From Gnetum montanum (lineage: Eukaryota > Streptophyta > Gnetopsida > Gnetales > Gnetaceae), in NCBI GenBank assembly GCA_015680685.1, contig MNCI01030955.1:1207911-1236379 (forward strand): a DNA stretch of 28,469 bases, in the 5' to 3' direction. This document shows positions 1 to 10,339 of this stretch, in pieces (position 1 is the first letter of the stretch; each line of letters starts with the position of its first letter). Both the position numbers and the translations under genes were made by a program. The notes below the pieces were generated by a model. The model did not search any database. It was given only the letters and a program-made list of their open reading frames with translations, and was not told the origin of the DNA.

Positions 1-158
1 TGTGATTGCCATTGCGCTTCACTTAAGGACGGCGCCACGGATATCCAGTCCCAGGCATCTTGAGGCACTGCCTCGGACCCCATCGTCATCGTCATCGTCG
101 CCAGGATGATGACTGTGACGATGGCGAGGTTGATGTTGAGACTACCGCACGTAGACAT
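1..158 (-). CDS. N-terminal exon of a probable secreted or membrane protein (partial, runs off left edge)
   Basis: Read on the minus strand from the ATG at 158-156, the frame stays open for 52 codons to the window edge. The product starts MSTCGSLNINLAIVTVIILA, a polar start followed by a hydrophobic core, then a Thr/Met run and GSEA before VPQDAWDWISVAP. This is the layout of a cleavable signal peptide or signal anchor. The stretch is much richer in GC and CpG than the rest of the window and has a short GCG/GCC run just before the ATG, typical of a plant first exon. An in-frame upstream ATG at 230-228 directly follows a stop, but it lies in the neighbouring tandem repeat and would put 24 residues before the hydrophobic core, so I prefer 158. 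I do not recognise the family. The rest of the gene lies to the left. A chance open frame in GC-rich DNA cannot be excluded. Confidence 0.5.
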   Translation of the reverse strand, partial: MSTCGSLNINLAIVTVIILATMTMTMGSEAVPQDAWDWISVAPSLSEAQWQS

Positions 159-191
159 GGCCGCCGCCGCCGCTGTTGTCACTGCTAAGTA

Positions 192-705
192 ATGAGCCTT
201 GCCTTGATGTTGGACAGTAGGCACAGCCATCTATCTAAGCACAGCTCACATCAACCGTCCCCGTCACAGCCCTGGTTAGTCGGTGGTGGTGTACATGGAA
301 AATCAAGCCAAAATCAATGGTCCGTAAGAGTGCGGTTGACATCCAAAAAAACTCACCCTAAAAAAATGCACCTTAATGTGCGCAAAATGAGCCTTGCCTT
401 GATGTTGGGGATCATGGCACAGTCATCTATATAAGCACATATTGAATAAACCGTCACTGTCACAGCCTTGGTTGGTTGGTGCTGCACAAGTAAAATCAAA
501 CCAAAATCAATGGTCTGTAAGAGTAGTTGACACCAAAGAAAAACTCACCTTAGGTGTGCAAAACACAGCCATAAGCCGTCATCGTCACAGCCTTGGTTCA
601 TCGGTTGGTTGGGTCGTACAAGTAAAATCAAACCAAAATAAATAGTACATGAGAGTAATAATACAAAGAAAAACTCACCTCACCTCACCTCATGTGCGCA
701 AAATT
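192..705. repeat. Degenerate tandem repeat, ~195-bp unit, about 2.7 copies
   Basis: Unit 1 (192-386) and unit 2 (from 387) both open with ATGAGCCTTGCCTTGATGTT. The internal landmark CACAGCC(C/T)TGG recurs at 265, 461 and 586, so the second-to-third spacing is only 125 bp and the third unit has lost about 70 bp. Further shared blocks are AATCAATGGT(C)CGTAAGAG, AAACTCACC and GTGCGCAAAAT. Two short open frames inside (192-434, 442-645) follow from the repeat and are not credible genes. The array lies directly upstream of the minus-strand exon at 1-158, so it would cover its promoter or 5' UTR. A TATATAAG-like string at 428-435 is found only in unit 2. Confidence 0.8.
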
Positions 706-1319
706 CATGGACCATATTAAGTGCATAATTTCTTTAACCTATTCTGCATGGAAAAGCAAGTTGAGAACATGAGATACACTACTTTTGATTATGGTACTAT
801 TACTTTAAAAATAACATACAGTTCTAAGTTCTTTAGACAAGTATGGATAGTTGGAATGTTTAAATTTTAGTACTAATGGGATCACTTTGTAACCCCTATG
901 CTCTCCTAAGGTTTATTGTTTGCTAGATTATCTTTTTGTGGTTTTAGTTCACCTTAACAACCCTCCATTTACACCATTCCCTCCTACTCCTCCTCTACCT
1001 TTGTGCATTATTAAGTACCTTTAATAATTAATGGGCATTATCTTTGTGGGTGTCTAGTTTTCTCCACTATAATCGTTTACTTTTACTAGCATTTTAGTTT
1101 CATCTTATTACTTATAGAATAATTTTAAAAAATTATGATGATGAGATATTACTCAACACACATAGTTCAATTCCAACAAGTATGCTAATCTAACATACTA
1201 CTTTATTCTACAATTTTAAATTTGAACATAATATTTAGCAACAATCAATATCCAAGAGGTTGTTTACATTCCCACTAGTTATCAAAGGAATAGTAAGATC
1301 AAAAGATTAGTCATGAACA
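706..1319. other. AT-rich stretch without recognisable content
   Basis: No open frame, RNA gene or clear repeat can be supported here. It lies where the 5' LTR or leader of the downstream plus-strand retroelement would be expected, but no LTR end or primer-binding site is visible. Confidence 0.4.
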
Positions 1320-2748
1320 ATATCTCAAAGTTTAAGAAAGACTATGATGTAGATTTGCAACATTACTTACTAGCTTTCTTGGATTCCTATATCTCGTAAA
1401 ATATTGAAAATGACTGGCAAAAAATGAAAATTTTATTCAACGATGCTCATTAAAGAAGTTGAAAGTTAGCATTGGTCCTTGGAATTGGAATCTATTAGAA
1501 GATGGAGTACAATGTTGAAATTGTTCAATGACAAATATTAGACATACTTTAGGATGTCCAATTTAAGAAAGAAAATTCAAGAGTAAAAACAAGGTAACCT
1601 TGAGTCCCTTAATGTACCTTTGGATAGATACTATTCTTTCCTTTGCAGATGTCTAGGCCATAGGATTTCTCAATGGGAGTAGTTGCACCACATCATAGAT
1701 GGTCTCCACAACAAGACAATAGATACTCTTTGGGTTCATGTCCGAGAGAGACTATCCAAAATGAGAGTCTATCAAATCCAAAGAATGATTAATCAAGTGA
1801 AAAAGGAAGAATGTGAATTAAACAAGAGAGAAAACACAGACGAGTGCAATAAAGATTCTTCAATCCACCAAAAGAGATACATCTTTGTGAACTTGATGAA
1901 GGAGCACTGTTGAAGGCGGTAGTGCAGAGAAAGACCTTACACATTCAAAAATTAGTTATTAAAATATTGACAAAGCTTGATAAAATGTAGGACTTCATTA
2001 ATGAAAATTTTTAAATAGCACCTCAGATTGTGGAGAAAAAAAGTGGGAAGAGTTAAGAGAAGAGATAAATGGAAGAAAAGAGATATAGGGAAGGATTATT
2101 GCTAGCACAAAGTGAAAGTAGCTATTGTAGAGGAGGTTGAAGATTCCAAATTAAATGATGATGATTATGATATTTGTTAATATGAACATCCAAATGATTT
2201 TTACCCAATAATGTTATACTTGCAAGAATCTGGGGCTTATGCATTAAACCTAACATTCATCAAGGAGGAAGCTCGAAGGAGATTGTCTTATCCTCAAGGT
2301 GTAAGCCCTATCACCATGAACAGTATTACCCAAGTAGGACTGCACCTCATCCTTAAGAGTACTATCAATAGTAGCAAAACTCAGTCGTGGGGAATGCCAC
2401 CACTAAGATAATAATATCCCTACAGGAAACCTAATCCTTATGTATAGCATGTCCAGTAGCCTATATCAGCCAATGGCTCTACCATTTATGTTTTTGCTTA
2501 CCATTATTACCCTCTAGAGCACCACAGATCTACCATTCTACATGCTAAATCTCTATTCACTTATCCTCCTCATCTTTTGCAATAATTTCAACATCATGCC
2601 CCAAATCCTTTATCATGTTCTACCTATGTAGGATGAAATCCCCCTACAACCTCAATAATGGAATGCCACCAAAGCTATAAACTTACATATGAATGATAAC
2701 TTAAGTAGCTCCAAGTGCAAGTCTTTAAAAAGGCCATTCTTTAGACCA
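1320..2748 (+). pseudogene. Decayed gag of a plus-strand Athila-like Ty3/gypsy element
   Basis: The best-preserved part is about 1590-1740. It reads in one frame as a degenerate Gag core with GHRISQWE, one stop, then LHHIIDGLHNKTIDTL, the conserved segment of plant Retrotrans_gag domains in which a cysteine/proline-rich turn precedes a Trp and an FYxGL/FIDGL-like helix. The same frame continues to 1913 as a Lys/Glu-rich helix. At about 2300-2360 another frame reads a Tyr/His/Pro-rich stretch typical of Gag C-terminal linkers; this is weaker evidence. Many stops and frameshifts make it non-functional. Protease and RT of the same strand follow after the solo LTR that interrupts the region at 2754. 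Confidence 0.6.
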
Positions 2749-2766
2749 ACTAGTGCACTAATGATG

Positions 2767-2818
2767 AGACGCGATATCGCATGAGTCGCAATATCGCGTC
2801 GTCCCCTGCGATATCGCG
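2767..2818. repeat. GCGATATCGC palindrome cluster upstream of the LTR TATA box
   Basis: Three GATATC or near-GATATC blocks inside GCGATATCGC-type palindromes lie within about 50 bp. The same element is expanded in the copy at 28204-28315 and decayed to GATATT/GATATC blocks in the minus-strand copy at about 19357-19428. Its conserved place just upstream of the TATA box suggests a promoter-proximal binding site, by inference only. Confidence 0.6.
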
Positions 2819-2833
2819 GTCCACCGCCATATC

Positions 2834-2842
2834 TATAAATAA
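2834..2842 (+). promoter_or_regulatory. TATA box of solo LTR A
   Basis: TATAAATAA followed by GAGGC. The same box with the same following bases is present in the other two copies of this LTR family (19342-19334 minus, 28332-28340 plus), so it marks the conserved core promoter at the U3/R border. Confidence 0.8.
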
Positions 2843-3007
2843 GAGGCGGCACTCCCCTTATTCATCATCCTAGGCTATAAGTAGCGAAACTCTGGCAGTT
2901 TGATCACTCTAGAGATAGAATATTTTCCATGTGCCCACAGTAGGAGTCCCCAAGTGAACAGATCTTTATTCGAGCAACATTGTACTTGAACGCAAGTTGT
3001 GTATAGC

Positions 3008-3013
3008 AATAAA
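3008..3013 (+). promoter_or_regulatory. AATAAA polyadenylation signal in solo LTR A
   Basis: AATAAA lies about 170 bp after the TATA box, a reasonable place for the R-region poly(A) signal of this LTR. Confidence 0.45.
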
Positions 3014-3100
3014 GACGAGCTTTATGGATAAACCTTACAGTACATGGAATAGGATTTATTACATGTTATTTATTACCTGTTATTTATTGCTTTCGTGACG

Positions 3101-3283
3101 TGGAATGAGTACAACTTGATTACGAGCATTTACGAATGTGTATGGATAATCAAGGAATGGATGCTCATCGTGATTAGTCTCTCTCACCCTTTCCTCCTAG
3201 AACGCGGGATGAGTACGACTTGGCTACGAGCATTTACGGATGTGTACAGATAGTCAAGGAACAAATGCTTATCACGCTTAGGC
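3101..3283 (+). repeat. Internal tandem duplication of the LTR, 104-bp period
   Basis: Two adjacent diverged copies share ATGAGTAC(A/G)ACTTG followed by TACGAGCATTTACG and AATGTGTA/GATGTGTA. GAGTAC recurs at 3107 and 3211. The minus-strand family member at 18601-19452 is about 90 bp shorter and shows no equivalent pair, so the duplication may be specific to this copy or subfamily. Confidence 0.7.
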
Positions 3284-3699
3284 TAGCTAAATGCCTCAGT
3301 ACGACCACTTCGAGCACGTACGTTACATGTGGTGATCCCAGTAATGATTAGCGTTTAGTAGCCACGATTGCACAGTTCAGGGTGTGTACGGTAAGTGGGA
3401 ACTGATCCTGAGGCTAGGTAATTTAGACTTAGTTCATTAGTTAGAGTTAGTTAGCTTCTCAACCCTTCACCCTTAGAGTAGAAGACATAAAACATAAAAA
3501 CCATAAAAATCATATACCTCAGACTTGCTTAACCGTACACCGTGACAATTACAAGTAAGTTTGGGAAGACAACGAATGGTTAACCCCAAGTGTTCCATGA
3601 GGCGCGTAGGCATTTAGTTTGTGGAGTTTGACCAGATCGTGCATGCGACGCTTGTATTCGTATGGTTGAGTGTAGGGATACCTGCCAATCATCAACTAA

Positions 3700-4839
3700 A
3701 TTCATCATAGGCATCCATGGCTATGAACTCCATACAAATCACCTCCAAGACATTAACCAAGCCACCTTCAAACCAAAATGTCCCTAATGTACCAACTATC
3801 ATGCTTATGCAATCATAAATTAGATCAAGGTAGGACACCTTCCTAGAAAGACAACTAATCCAAGGAGTCTCTTGATCTACTTAGAGATTATAGGAAATTC
3901 ATTATGAAAGAATCTGATAGACTTAGGTTCCAGAGTTAATTTGATTTCTTAATAGATATACAAAGCTTGAAGCCTACCATCACTTAAAAAATGTAACATT
4001 AGGTTAGAGCTTGTAGATCAGTTCATCATTATTTCCTTGGGAATGATGGAAGATATTGTGAGCACCATTAGTGGTTGATCATATCCTGCTAATTCATGTA
4101 GATAATTGCAAGGGAGACTTTCCTATTATTATGAGAAGAACTTAGCTAAGCACAATCGATGTCAAGTTGGAAATTAAAGACTTGTCCCTGGAAGTCTTTA
4201 AGAAGAATGAGCATGAAAAGATAGAGAAGAAAAGAGTTTCATGCATCATGTACAATGACATAAGGTGTGATTATATGCATAAAATATGAGCAATAAGAAG
4301 CAAACTCACTAAATGTAGCTGATGTGTTAAATTAGCTAACATTCAAAGCTGCTTATATGCAACAATCACAAAATAAGAGGGTACCTAGTGGTTGATACTA
4401 GATGATAGTCCCAACTCTACAATCTGCATGGAATTGATAGAATTCTTTAGAAGCACTTACATTAACAAAATGGATGAAATGGAGTAGCTCAGATACTAAC
4501 TCTCTAATGTAAAACTTAAAAAAGAAAAAGAAATAAATTGGAAAAGTTGAAAATTCCGAAGGTATCTAAACTAGAATCCTTGGAACTAAAAATATTATCG
4601 AAATCTCTTGAGTCTGTATTCTTAAAAAATTGTAAACTAGTAATTATAAATGCCTAACTCACAAAATAAAAATTTATTAAAAGTAGTAAACAAGTGTCTA
4701 ATAACCTTTTCCTGTTCATATAATAAAATCACAAGTATCAATCCATGCATATGCTAGCATAGAATCTACATGAACTTTATCATCAAGCTGAAGTAATAGC
4801 CACAAAGGAGAATGAATCCTTAATTAAAGCAAGTAGTAA
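3700..4839 (+). pseudogene. Athila-like protease and gag-pol linker (decayed)
   Basis: At about 3895-4085 a degraded aspartic protease can be read: NLIDLGSRVNLIS, then a LELVDQFIIISLGMMEDI block. In plant Athila-type proteases a D-[LS]-G-A-x-V-N-L-[LM] active-site turn is followed by LQLADRS and a VEDV-like segment, and the order and spacing agree. The catalytic Asp is kept but the following Ala is Arg. Both sides are broken by stops. The stretch from 4120 to 4839 is low-information linker without a domain I can name. The domain continues the element interrupted by the solo LTR. Confidence 0.65.
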
Positions 4840-5715
4840 AGAAGGAGGTAGAGAAGCTTTTGAAGGCTAGATTCATCTATCCTATAGTAAATAGTAAGTG
4901 GATGAGCCCACTCATTATTATACCTAAGAAAGATGGGTAGTGGTTGATTTTCATTGACTTTACTTTGTTGAACATGGTAACTTTCAAGGATTATTTTTTA
5001 TTACTATTTGTGGACCAAGTATTGGACATCATTACAGATCATAAATATTATAGTTTTTTGAATGGCTACAGTGGTTACAATTAGATCCAAATTACCCCAA
5101 AAGACTAGGCCAAGTTAATATTCACGAGTTCTTGGGGGACTTATACATACAAGAAGATGTTCTTTGACCTATGTAATGTACTTGCAAATTTCCAACACCT
5201 CATCCTTAGCATCTTTTAGCAATAGATTGGTAGTGCTATAAAGGTTTTCATGGATGACTTCTCCATTGATGGGTCATATTTTGAGCAAGCATTGGATTTC
5301 CTAGAGCAAGTGTTAAAATAATGTGAAGATAAATATTAAGTTTAATTAGTAGAAGAGCCAAATGGTCCAAGAGGGCATTGCCTTAGAACACTAGATTTTA
5401 AAAAATGAAATTGATGTGGATCTAGAAAAAAAATAAGAATGATCCAAAAAATAATACAACAACTACAAATAGTGTAGGTTGTTTGATTATTCCTTTGACA
5501 CATGGGCTACTACAAGAGATTTATTGAGAATTTCTCTAAGATTATCAAATTACTAGTGGAACTAACAAAGAGGGATGCATCATTTGAATGAACTAAGAAA
5601 TGTAAGCATGCACTCCAATTTTTGAAGCAAAAGCTCATATAAACTTCAATTTTATGAACCCCCAATTAGTCCAAGCCATTTTACATCATGACAAAGGTAT
5701 CCAACTTCACCATAG
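4840..5715 (+). pseudogene. Athila-like reverse transcriptase and start of RNase H (interrupted by insertion)
   Basis: From about 4840 a decayed RT can be followed on the plus strand: a KEVEKLLKA-like entry, RFIYPI, MSPLIIIPKKDG, FIDFTLLN, then NGYSGYN, FTSSWGTYTYKKMFFDLCN and the catalytic FMDDFS at 5247-5258, which equals the [YF]xDD box. The RT thumb and RNase H link follow (LGYYKRFIENFSKI, KRDASFE, FYIMTKVSNFTI). Several stops and frameshifts are present. The reading ends at 5715, where a minus-strand element has inserted, and resumes at 17461 in the same domain. RT copies element RNA into cDNA in the virus-like particle; this copy cannot. Confidence 0.9.
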
Positions 5716-7188
5716 TGTTGGACATGTAATATTTGGTTGTTGGAATGGAAATTGGAATATCCTAGGCACTGAAACATTTTTAGCCTCGAATTCCAAGGGC
5801 CTTCAAAAAATGGGATTCAAGGTATCCTAGATGATTTTGTTGATCACCTAGGGACTTACGAAGGTGTCAAATGGAAACATAAATGAAACTGAAAACGTAA
5901 ATGTAAATAAAAAAGAAAATGTAAGTGTAAATGGAAATGGAATTGCAGATTTGGAATGGAAAAAGACACAGAAATGAAAACATGAATTCAAATTTGTATA
6001 ATAATGAACTATGAATTTATTGAAATGGAAAATAAAGTACGAGGTTCAAAAAGCACAAATTTTGTGCTAGGTGAATAAGAAGTTTCTTGGAAGGAGTTTG
6101 AAGTTTGTTGGAGCTGGCTACACACACCTCACAATTCCAATACTTCCCAACTCTAATGTCTTGTAAATCTACACTAGTTTCCACAAGAATTAGCAACTAT
6201 GGTCATAAAATGGTATTCCACCTTTGGTGCAATGGTATTACGTGGGAGTCTCTATTCCCAACATCGATACCAGTTTTTCTTAAAGGGGTTGCAAGGTTAT
6301 AATGGCTCTTAGGTTGCAAAAGCTTTTAGGTTATGGAACTACTCAAAGTTGAAAACTGGAATAAGGTGTTTACATTAGGTTTTTATAGGCCATGGAATTG
6401 TTGTTTTTGGGTCTGTGCATCACTTTAATGATTATTGACTAATTGATGTTTAATTGCAGGTATAATGGTTACAATTTTCAATGTAGATGATCATTTATAG
6501 TAAGTTTGGAATACATTGTAGATACTAAAATCCATTTGGATACTATAAATAGTAAATGGACTTTTGCGACTATGCTAACATCATCCAAGTACATTGACCT
6601 TGGTGGACTATGCTAAAGTTCTTGGAAAATGTTGAAAACTGTGGAAAATGTTGGAGATTATGAAAAATGTTGGAAATTGTGGAAAATGTTATTTACGTTG
6701 GCCATATTGCAACTGATAAAGACTTGGGGTGACTATGTTGGCAATTGTTGGGAAAATGAAAAATAAAAATGGAAATGAAAACGAAAATGGAATTGAAAAT
6801 GGAAAATCCTAATAATTCCAATGTTGCATCTACATTAGGTTTTGTGGTAACTACGTTAGGTTGGAAACCCCATCAATTCCATCTACACTAGGGGGTAGAT
6901 GATTCCAACATAGTTGAGGCTATACCTTTATAAAAACCTATGAAGATGCCAAACTTGGTAATTCTCAAGGCATTTTAAGCCTTCCCAAGCCCAAATATAG
7001 AAATGAGGTGACTTTTTCCACTTGGGAAGTGAGGCAATAGCAATGTTTGAGGCATTTTTTAGCCCCAAAAGCCAAAGTATGCAAGATTGTATCTCATGGA
7101 CTAAAAATCTTACGTTTACAATAAAATCTTACCTCAAGTTGGAAAATGAAGGTTATAATTTGCAACATGAATTTTTGGTGATGTTTCA
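5716..7188 (-). repeat. 3' LTR of the 11.7-kb element
   Basis: It aligns over its whole length with the 5' LTR (15981-17455) and with the LTR of the second family copy (22868-24210). Ends are TG...CA on the minus strand. It contains A-rich runs of AAATG(G/T/A) units at about 5872-5945 and 6755-6805, matched in the 5' LTR. Divergence between the two LTRs is obvious by eye, including indels, so the insertion is old. Open frames at 6105-6302 and 7022-7333 are chance frames in LTR sequence. Confidence 0.92.
6380..6387 (-). promoter_or_regulatory. TATA box of 3' LTR
   Basis: TATAAAAA on the minus strand, at the same LTR position as in the 5' LTR (16672-16679) and in the second family copy (23547-23554). 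Conservation in three diverged LTRs supports a core promoter. Confidence 0.6.
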
Positions 7189-7202
7189 TTGGCCTCTCTT
7201 TA
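7189..7202 (-). promoter_or_regulatory. Polypurine tract
   Basis: Minus-strand TAAAGAGAGGCCAA lies directly upstream of the 3' LTR start TGAAAC. The second family copy has CAAAGAGGGTCCAA at the same place (24224-24211). This is the expected plus-strand DNA primer site. Confidence 0.7.
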
Positions 7203-8241
7203 TTGATGTTTTGAGGATTGACTTGATAGACATCAACAAAGAATACAAAACACCATTGCAGGTCCATCACCAATGTTCCCTCTTAACACTTGATTTAGTA
7301 GTGTTGAACCATGTCAAAAAGTGTTTGCGATAATGGGATAAGATTATGATGAGGTAATAGAGGGTAAAGGCAATGTTTGGCTACAAGGGAATGGTCATGA
7401 GGATTAATAATGAATTTTTAATGTTGACATCATGGCTATGATATGCCATTGACATGTTGGTTAATAAATAATTTCTTACACTTCATGTTTAGAAGTGTTG
7501 GTCACTCAGCAATGTGTTTGAAGAACCAACACCTCACTCCAAGGTTTCTTGGGCCATTAGGTTCCTCCCTCTGCATGTTTGGAGTCATCAATTTGTCTTT
7601 TTGGGTTCCCATTATTTATTTAGCTTCTTGGTAGTTTGCTTTCGATTTTCTTATGGGGTGAAACCTTCATTGGGTTTCATTTCCAAGGTTGGTTTTGATT
7701 TGGTCTTTTCATCAAATGAGATGTGTTAAACTTTATGGGCTTAATGGTGGAGTATGATGAAGGGATGTGATATGGACATAAAACATGAATGTTAAACATT
7801 GATTGTAATTATTATTTTAGGGTGAGGAAGGTTATAATCAGGCTACATGGTTCAGCTCAAGGAAAGGTAATATGAATGAGGTGAACAAGCACTCTTGGTA
7901 TAGTTGGATAGACTCACCAAATCTTTCACATTGAGGTCATGTGGTGAATTTCTGCCATAGTGAGTTGTACCTTCATGATGAATCTAGGCTTTATCCTACA
8001 AACAAAACTCTAAGAGAACAAGAAACAAGATAAAGAAAACATGTTATTACAATATAATGCATAAGGCCATGTAAAATGATCAGCAAACTAGGCTACCAAA
8101 GGTTACAATCAGTACACCTAAAAGGGATCTACATAAAAGTTTTGAGTTCATTTGTTATGCAAAAAGAGGTCATGTAGGCTCACTTGTTATTGGTTTCAAA
8201 GGTCATTGATGCCGACTATTGATGTCTGCAAAGATGATGTG
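7203..8241 (-). other. 3' noncoding region between integrase stop and PPT
   Basis: About 1 kb is shared with 24225-25273 of the second family copy, for example GTTTGAAGAACCAACACCTCACTCCAAGG in both, given here only as a landmark. Long untranslated sequence after pol is usual in Tat/Ogre-type elements. Open frames inside (7443-7634, 7514-7729, and the parallel 24528-24713) are not conserved as proteins. No gene is supported. Confidence 0.75.
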
Positions 8242-8370
8242 TTAGAGATAATAAGGCTTTAGATAGGAATGATTAACTAGACTGGCCAACTCATTCCCAT
8301 CCATGTTTGCTATTCTTTGATCTTGCATATCAACCATAAGCACATTATGTGGAACCTAGGTAAAAATGAG
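8242..8370 (-). pseudogene. Integrase C-terminal end (only surviving part of pol)
   Basis: The minus strand reads ANMDGNELASLVNHSYLKPY followed by Y, L and a stop at 8244-8242. The second family copy ends with the closely matching IEDMDENDLANLVNHSYLKL (stop at 25276-25274). This is the tail of Tat-type integrases, where a WEGP...GAY/F..ED segment is followed by N-x-x-x-LK-x-Y-Y. Upstream of about 8370 the similarity to integrase is lost, marking one breakpoint of the pol replacement. Confidence 0.85.
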
Positions 8371-8586
8371 TAAATAATGCGAAAATGATATAAAATACCT
8401 TAACAGTTATGCAAGAACATGCTATTTTGTAGTCAAATGAGGTGACAACAAGATTAAACAAGGCTATAAAAGATAGGTAAAGACCAATAAGATGGAACAA
8501 AGGTCAAATAAAGTTCAAACAAGATCAAAACAAAATGAAAGTATGAAAACTAAGGTTAAACATGGTTAATTGAGGTTACATTTTTA
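8371..8586. other. Left part of the pol-replacing segment
   Basis: Low-complexity A/G-rich sequence with scattered AAGGTCAA-like words that continue irregularly to about 8890. No open frame or domain is seen. It lies between the integrase remnant and the first minisatellite. Confidence 0.35.
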
Positions 8587-8673
8587 CCAGTTTTAGGCCT
8601 TAGTGGGCCATGATGCCAGTTTAAGGCCTTGGCAGGCCATGTTGCTCATTTAAAGCCTTGGCAAGTCATAGCT
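8587..8673 (-). repeat. Minisatellite, three 29-bp units (CCAGTTTTAGGCCTTGG type)
   Basis: CCAGTTTTAGGCCTTAGTGGGCCATGATG and two diverged copies begin at 8587, 8616 and 8645. One lone unit lies at 8954-8984 and four related units at 11578-11693. The same repeat thus stands on both sides of the flippase fragment. Confidence 0.8.
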
Positions 8674-8953
8674 ATGTGGTGTCAAATGATTGTCAAGAAG
8701 GATCAAGCCCCACCACCTAACACCAATCAAAGGCTAGCAAAGGTCAGTAGAGGTCATAATAGAGAAAATAAGGTAAATATGATACAACTAAAGTTATATG
8801 AAAACTGAATGGGCTCAACTAATGGTAATAAAGGTCAACAATGCATAATAAGGTCAAAGCAAGTCAAAACACCATGAAACAAGGTCAAATCAATCAAAAT
8901 GGAATACATGTGGTAAAACATCATCAATGCTAGTAAAACAGAGTTAGATTTTG

Positions 8954-8984
8954 CTAGTTTTAGGCCTTAGCAAGCCAGGGTATG
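8954..8984 (-). repeat. Single dispersed unit of the TTTTAGGCCTT minisatellite
   Basis: CTAGTTTTAGGCCTTAGCAAGCCAGGG matches the units at 8587-8673 and 11578-11693. Confidence 0.7.
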
Positions 8985-10339
8985 AAGTTGTAGGGTTGCT
9001 AGCGGAGTTTGGGCACTTTCGGGGAGGGGGGGTTTGTCATTCTAGAGTTGTTTTGAGGTAAAATTGATACTTTTCTCTATGAATACACTGGGCTCTACTA
9101 GTGGCTACACTAGCCTAATGTAGTCATGCATTTCCTAGCATAGTCAATACTAATGGATAGTTTCCCAAGCTTAGTATGATCGCTTTCAAGCTCCTGATGA
9201 TCCAAATAGTTACCATACTAGGTTGGTAAGTTTTGGCTCTATTTTCTACCTTTTGGAAGCTAAAAATGATGTTTCTATTGGTGACTACTTTGGGCTAGCA
9301 TATTCATGGTAGGTCCCAGCATAGACACATGAAATAAGTGAATTCATAGGGCCTGTAGACATGTCCTTCCTTGTTTTCTTATCCTCCTCCTCCTCCTCCA
9401 TTACTATCATGTGTGCTTCTGTATACTGTTGCCACCTCGTAGTCATATGGTTGACTACTACTCCTTGGGCACTTTTTTGGATGAGTGCTAGCATGTGCAT
9501 GTGCATGTGTATATGCATCTATGATGATCTAATTAGCATCATGATAGTTGTCGCCCTGCACAACATGATGGTATCAAACTCACCAAAAGAACATACTACA
9601 GAGATGGGACTGAGCATGGGAGGGTTATAGCACGGTGACTTGACAGTGATGTGGATGGTGGGTTTGCATCCAGAGTTGTTGCATGGTTATGGATCAGCAT
9701 GGTCCTAGGTAGGACATCATGGTAGCTACAGGTGTAGGGCAAGATACGGCTGCACATGATAGGTTAGGGATGTAGCAGTAGTCAATGACATGGTGGCTTG
9801 AAAGTTTAATGTGCTACAACAGGTGATCATGGGTCAATGCTAGTAGCATAGGGTTTCAATGGGTTTGGTTGTGAATTTTGTAGATTCATGTTCTGAGGCC
9901 TCAGGTAAGATTTGATAAATTATTTTGTGCTATAGGTTTTCTTGCTACTAGGCATTGTGTGCCTTCTATTTTGAGCTTTTCATTTCTGTTGGGGATCCTA
10001 ATTTTAATCCATGAATTCTGGGATGAATCTAGGATTTGAAAAGAGCATGTTTTCATGATGTAAGAATCAAAATATCAGGAAGATTTGAAAGTGGAATGGT
10101 TTCGTATGACAAGAAAGAAACATTAGTGAATAGGATATTGTTCATGGTTTCCAAAAGAGGATTTTAGTTGTAATGATGGGTTTTGCTAATGATAGAGGTT
10201 GGGCTAGGTAATGACCAAAAATGCCACCATAGCAACTCATAATTAATTTGTCCAAATGTACTCACAATTTCTCACATCAATTATAGTTAGCTAGGTTTAC
10301 TAATTTTATTGAACTTAAAAAGTAAATTATTTCAATTTT
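8985..10339. other. Unassigned segment inside the element, left of the flippase fragment
   Basis: Sequence of mixed composition without a convincing protein. Frames of 77 codons (9518-9285, minus) and 89 codons (9361-9630, plus) overlap each other around a CTCCTCCTCCTCC run and a TGTGCA microsatellite (9493-9515) and show no domain I recognise. An AATAAA on the minus strand at 10310-10305 lies about 30 bp after the stop ending the flippase fragment and could be its original poly(A) signal, but such hexamers are common here. It may hold flanking host DNA taken along with the flippase piece. Confidence 0.35.

Larger units (their letters stand above)
2754..3694 (+). repeat. Solo LTR, family A copy 1, inserted in the Athila-like element
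   Basis: The unit starts TGCACTAATGATGAGAC and ends CTGCCAATCATCA, so it has TG...CA termini. It is flanked by ACTAG (2749-2753) and ACTAA (3695-3699), a 5-bp target site duplication with one mismatch. Retroelement coding remnants of one strand lie on both sides, and no internal region of this family is attached, so it is a solo LTR left by LTR-LTR recombination. It carries a TATA box, an AATAAA signal, GATATC-centred palindromes and an internal 104-bp duplication. Two further copies lie at 18601-19452 (minus) and from about 28132 (plus). It is CpG-rich compared with its surroundings, which suggests a fairly recent insertion. Confidence 0.85.

Noticed and set aside
228-230. Upstream in-frame ATG for the edge exon
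   Set aside because: It lies inside the tandem repeat and would bury the signal-like hydrophobic segment 24 residues deeper; kept only as an alternative.
428-436. TATATAAGC as a promoter for the edge exon or for repeat-driven RNA
   Set aside because: Present in only one repeat unit, about 270 bp from the chosen ATG, and not supported by any other core element.
192-645. Two open frames of 80 and 67 codons on the plus strand
   Set aside because: They are readings of the tandem repeat units, with repeated SQPWLVG-like words caused by the repeat itself and no domain.
7022-7333. 103-codon plus-strand frame as a gene
   Set aside because: It crosses the LTR/PPT border and is not open in the homologous positions of the other two LTR copies.
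9361-9630. 89-codon plus-strand frame with Ser and Met/Cys/His-rich runs
   Set aside because: The runs come from a TCC repeat and a TGTGCA microsatellite, the opposite strand is open too, and no family is recognised.
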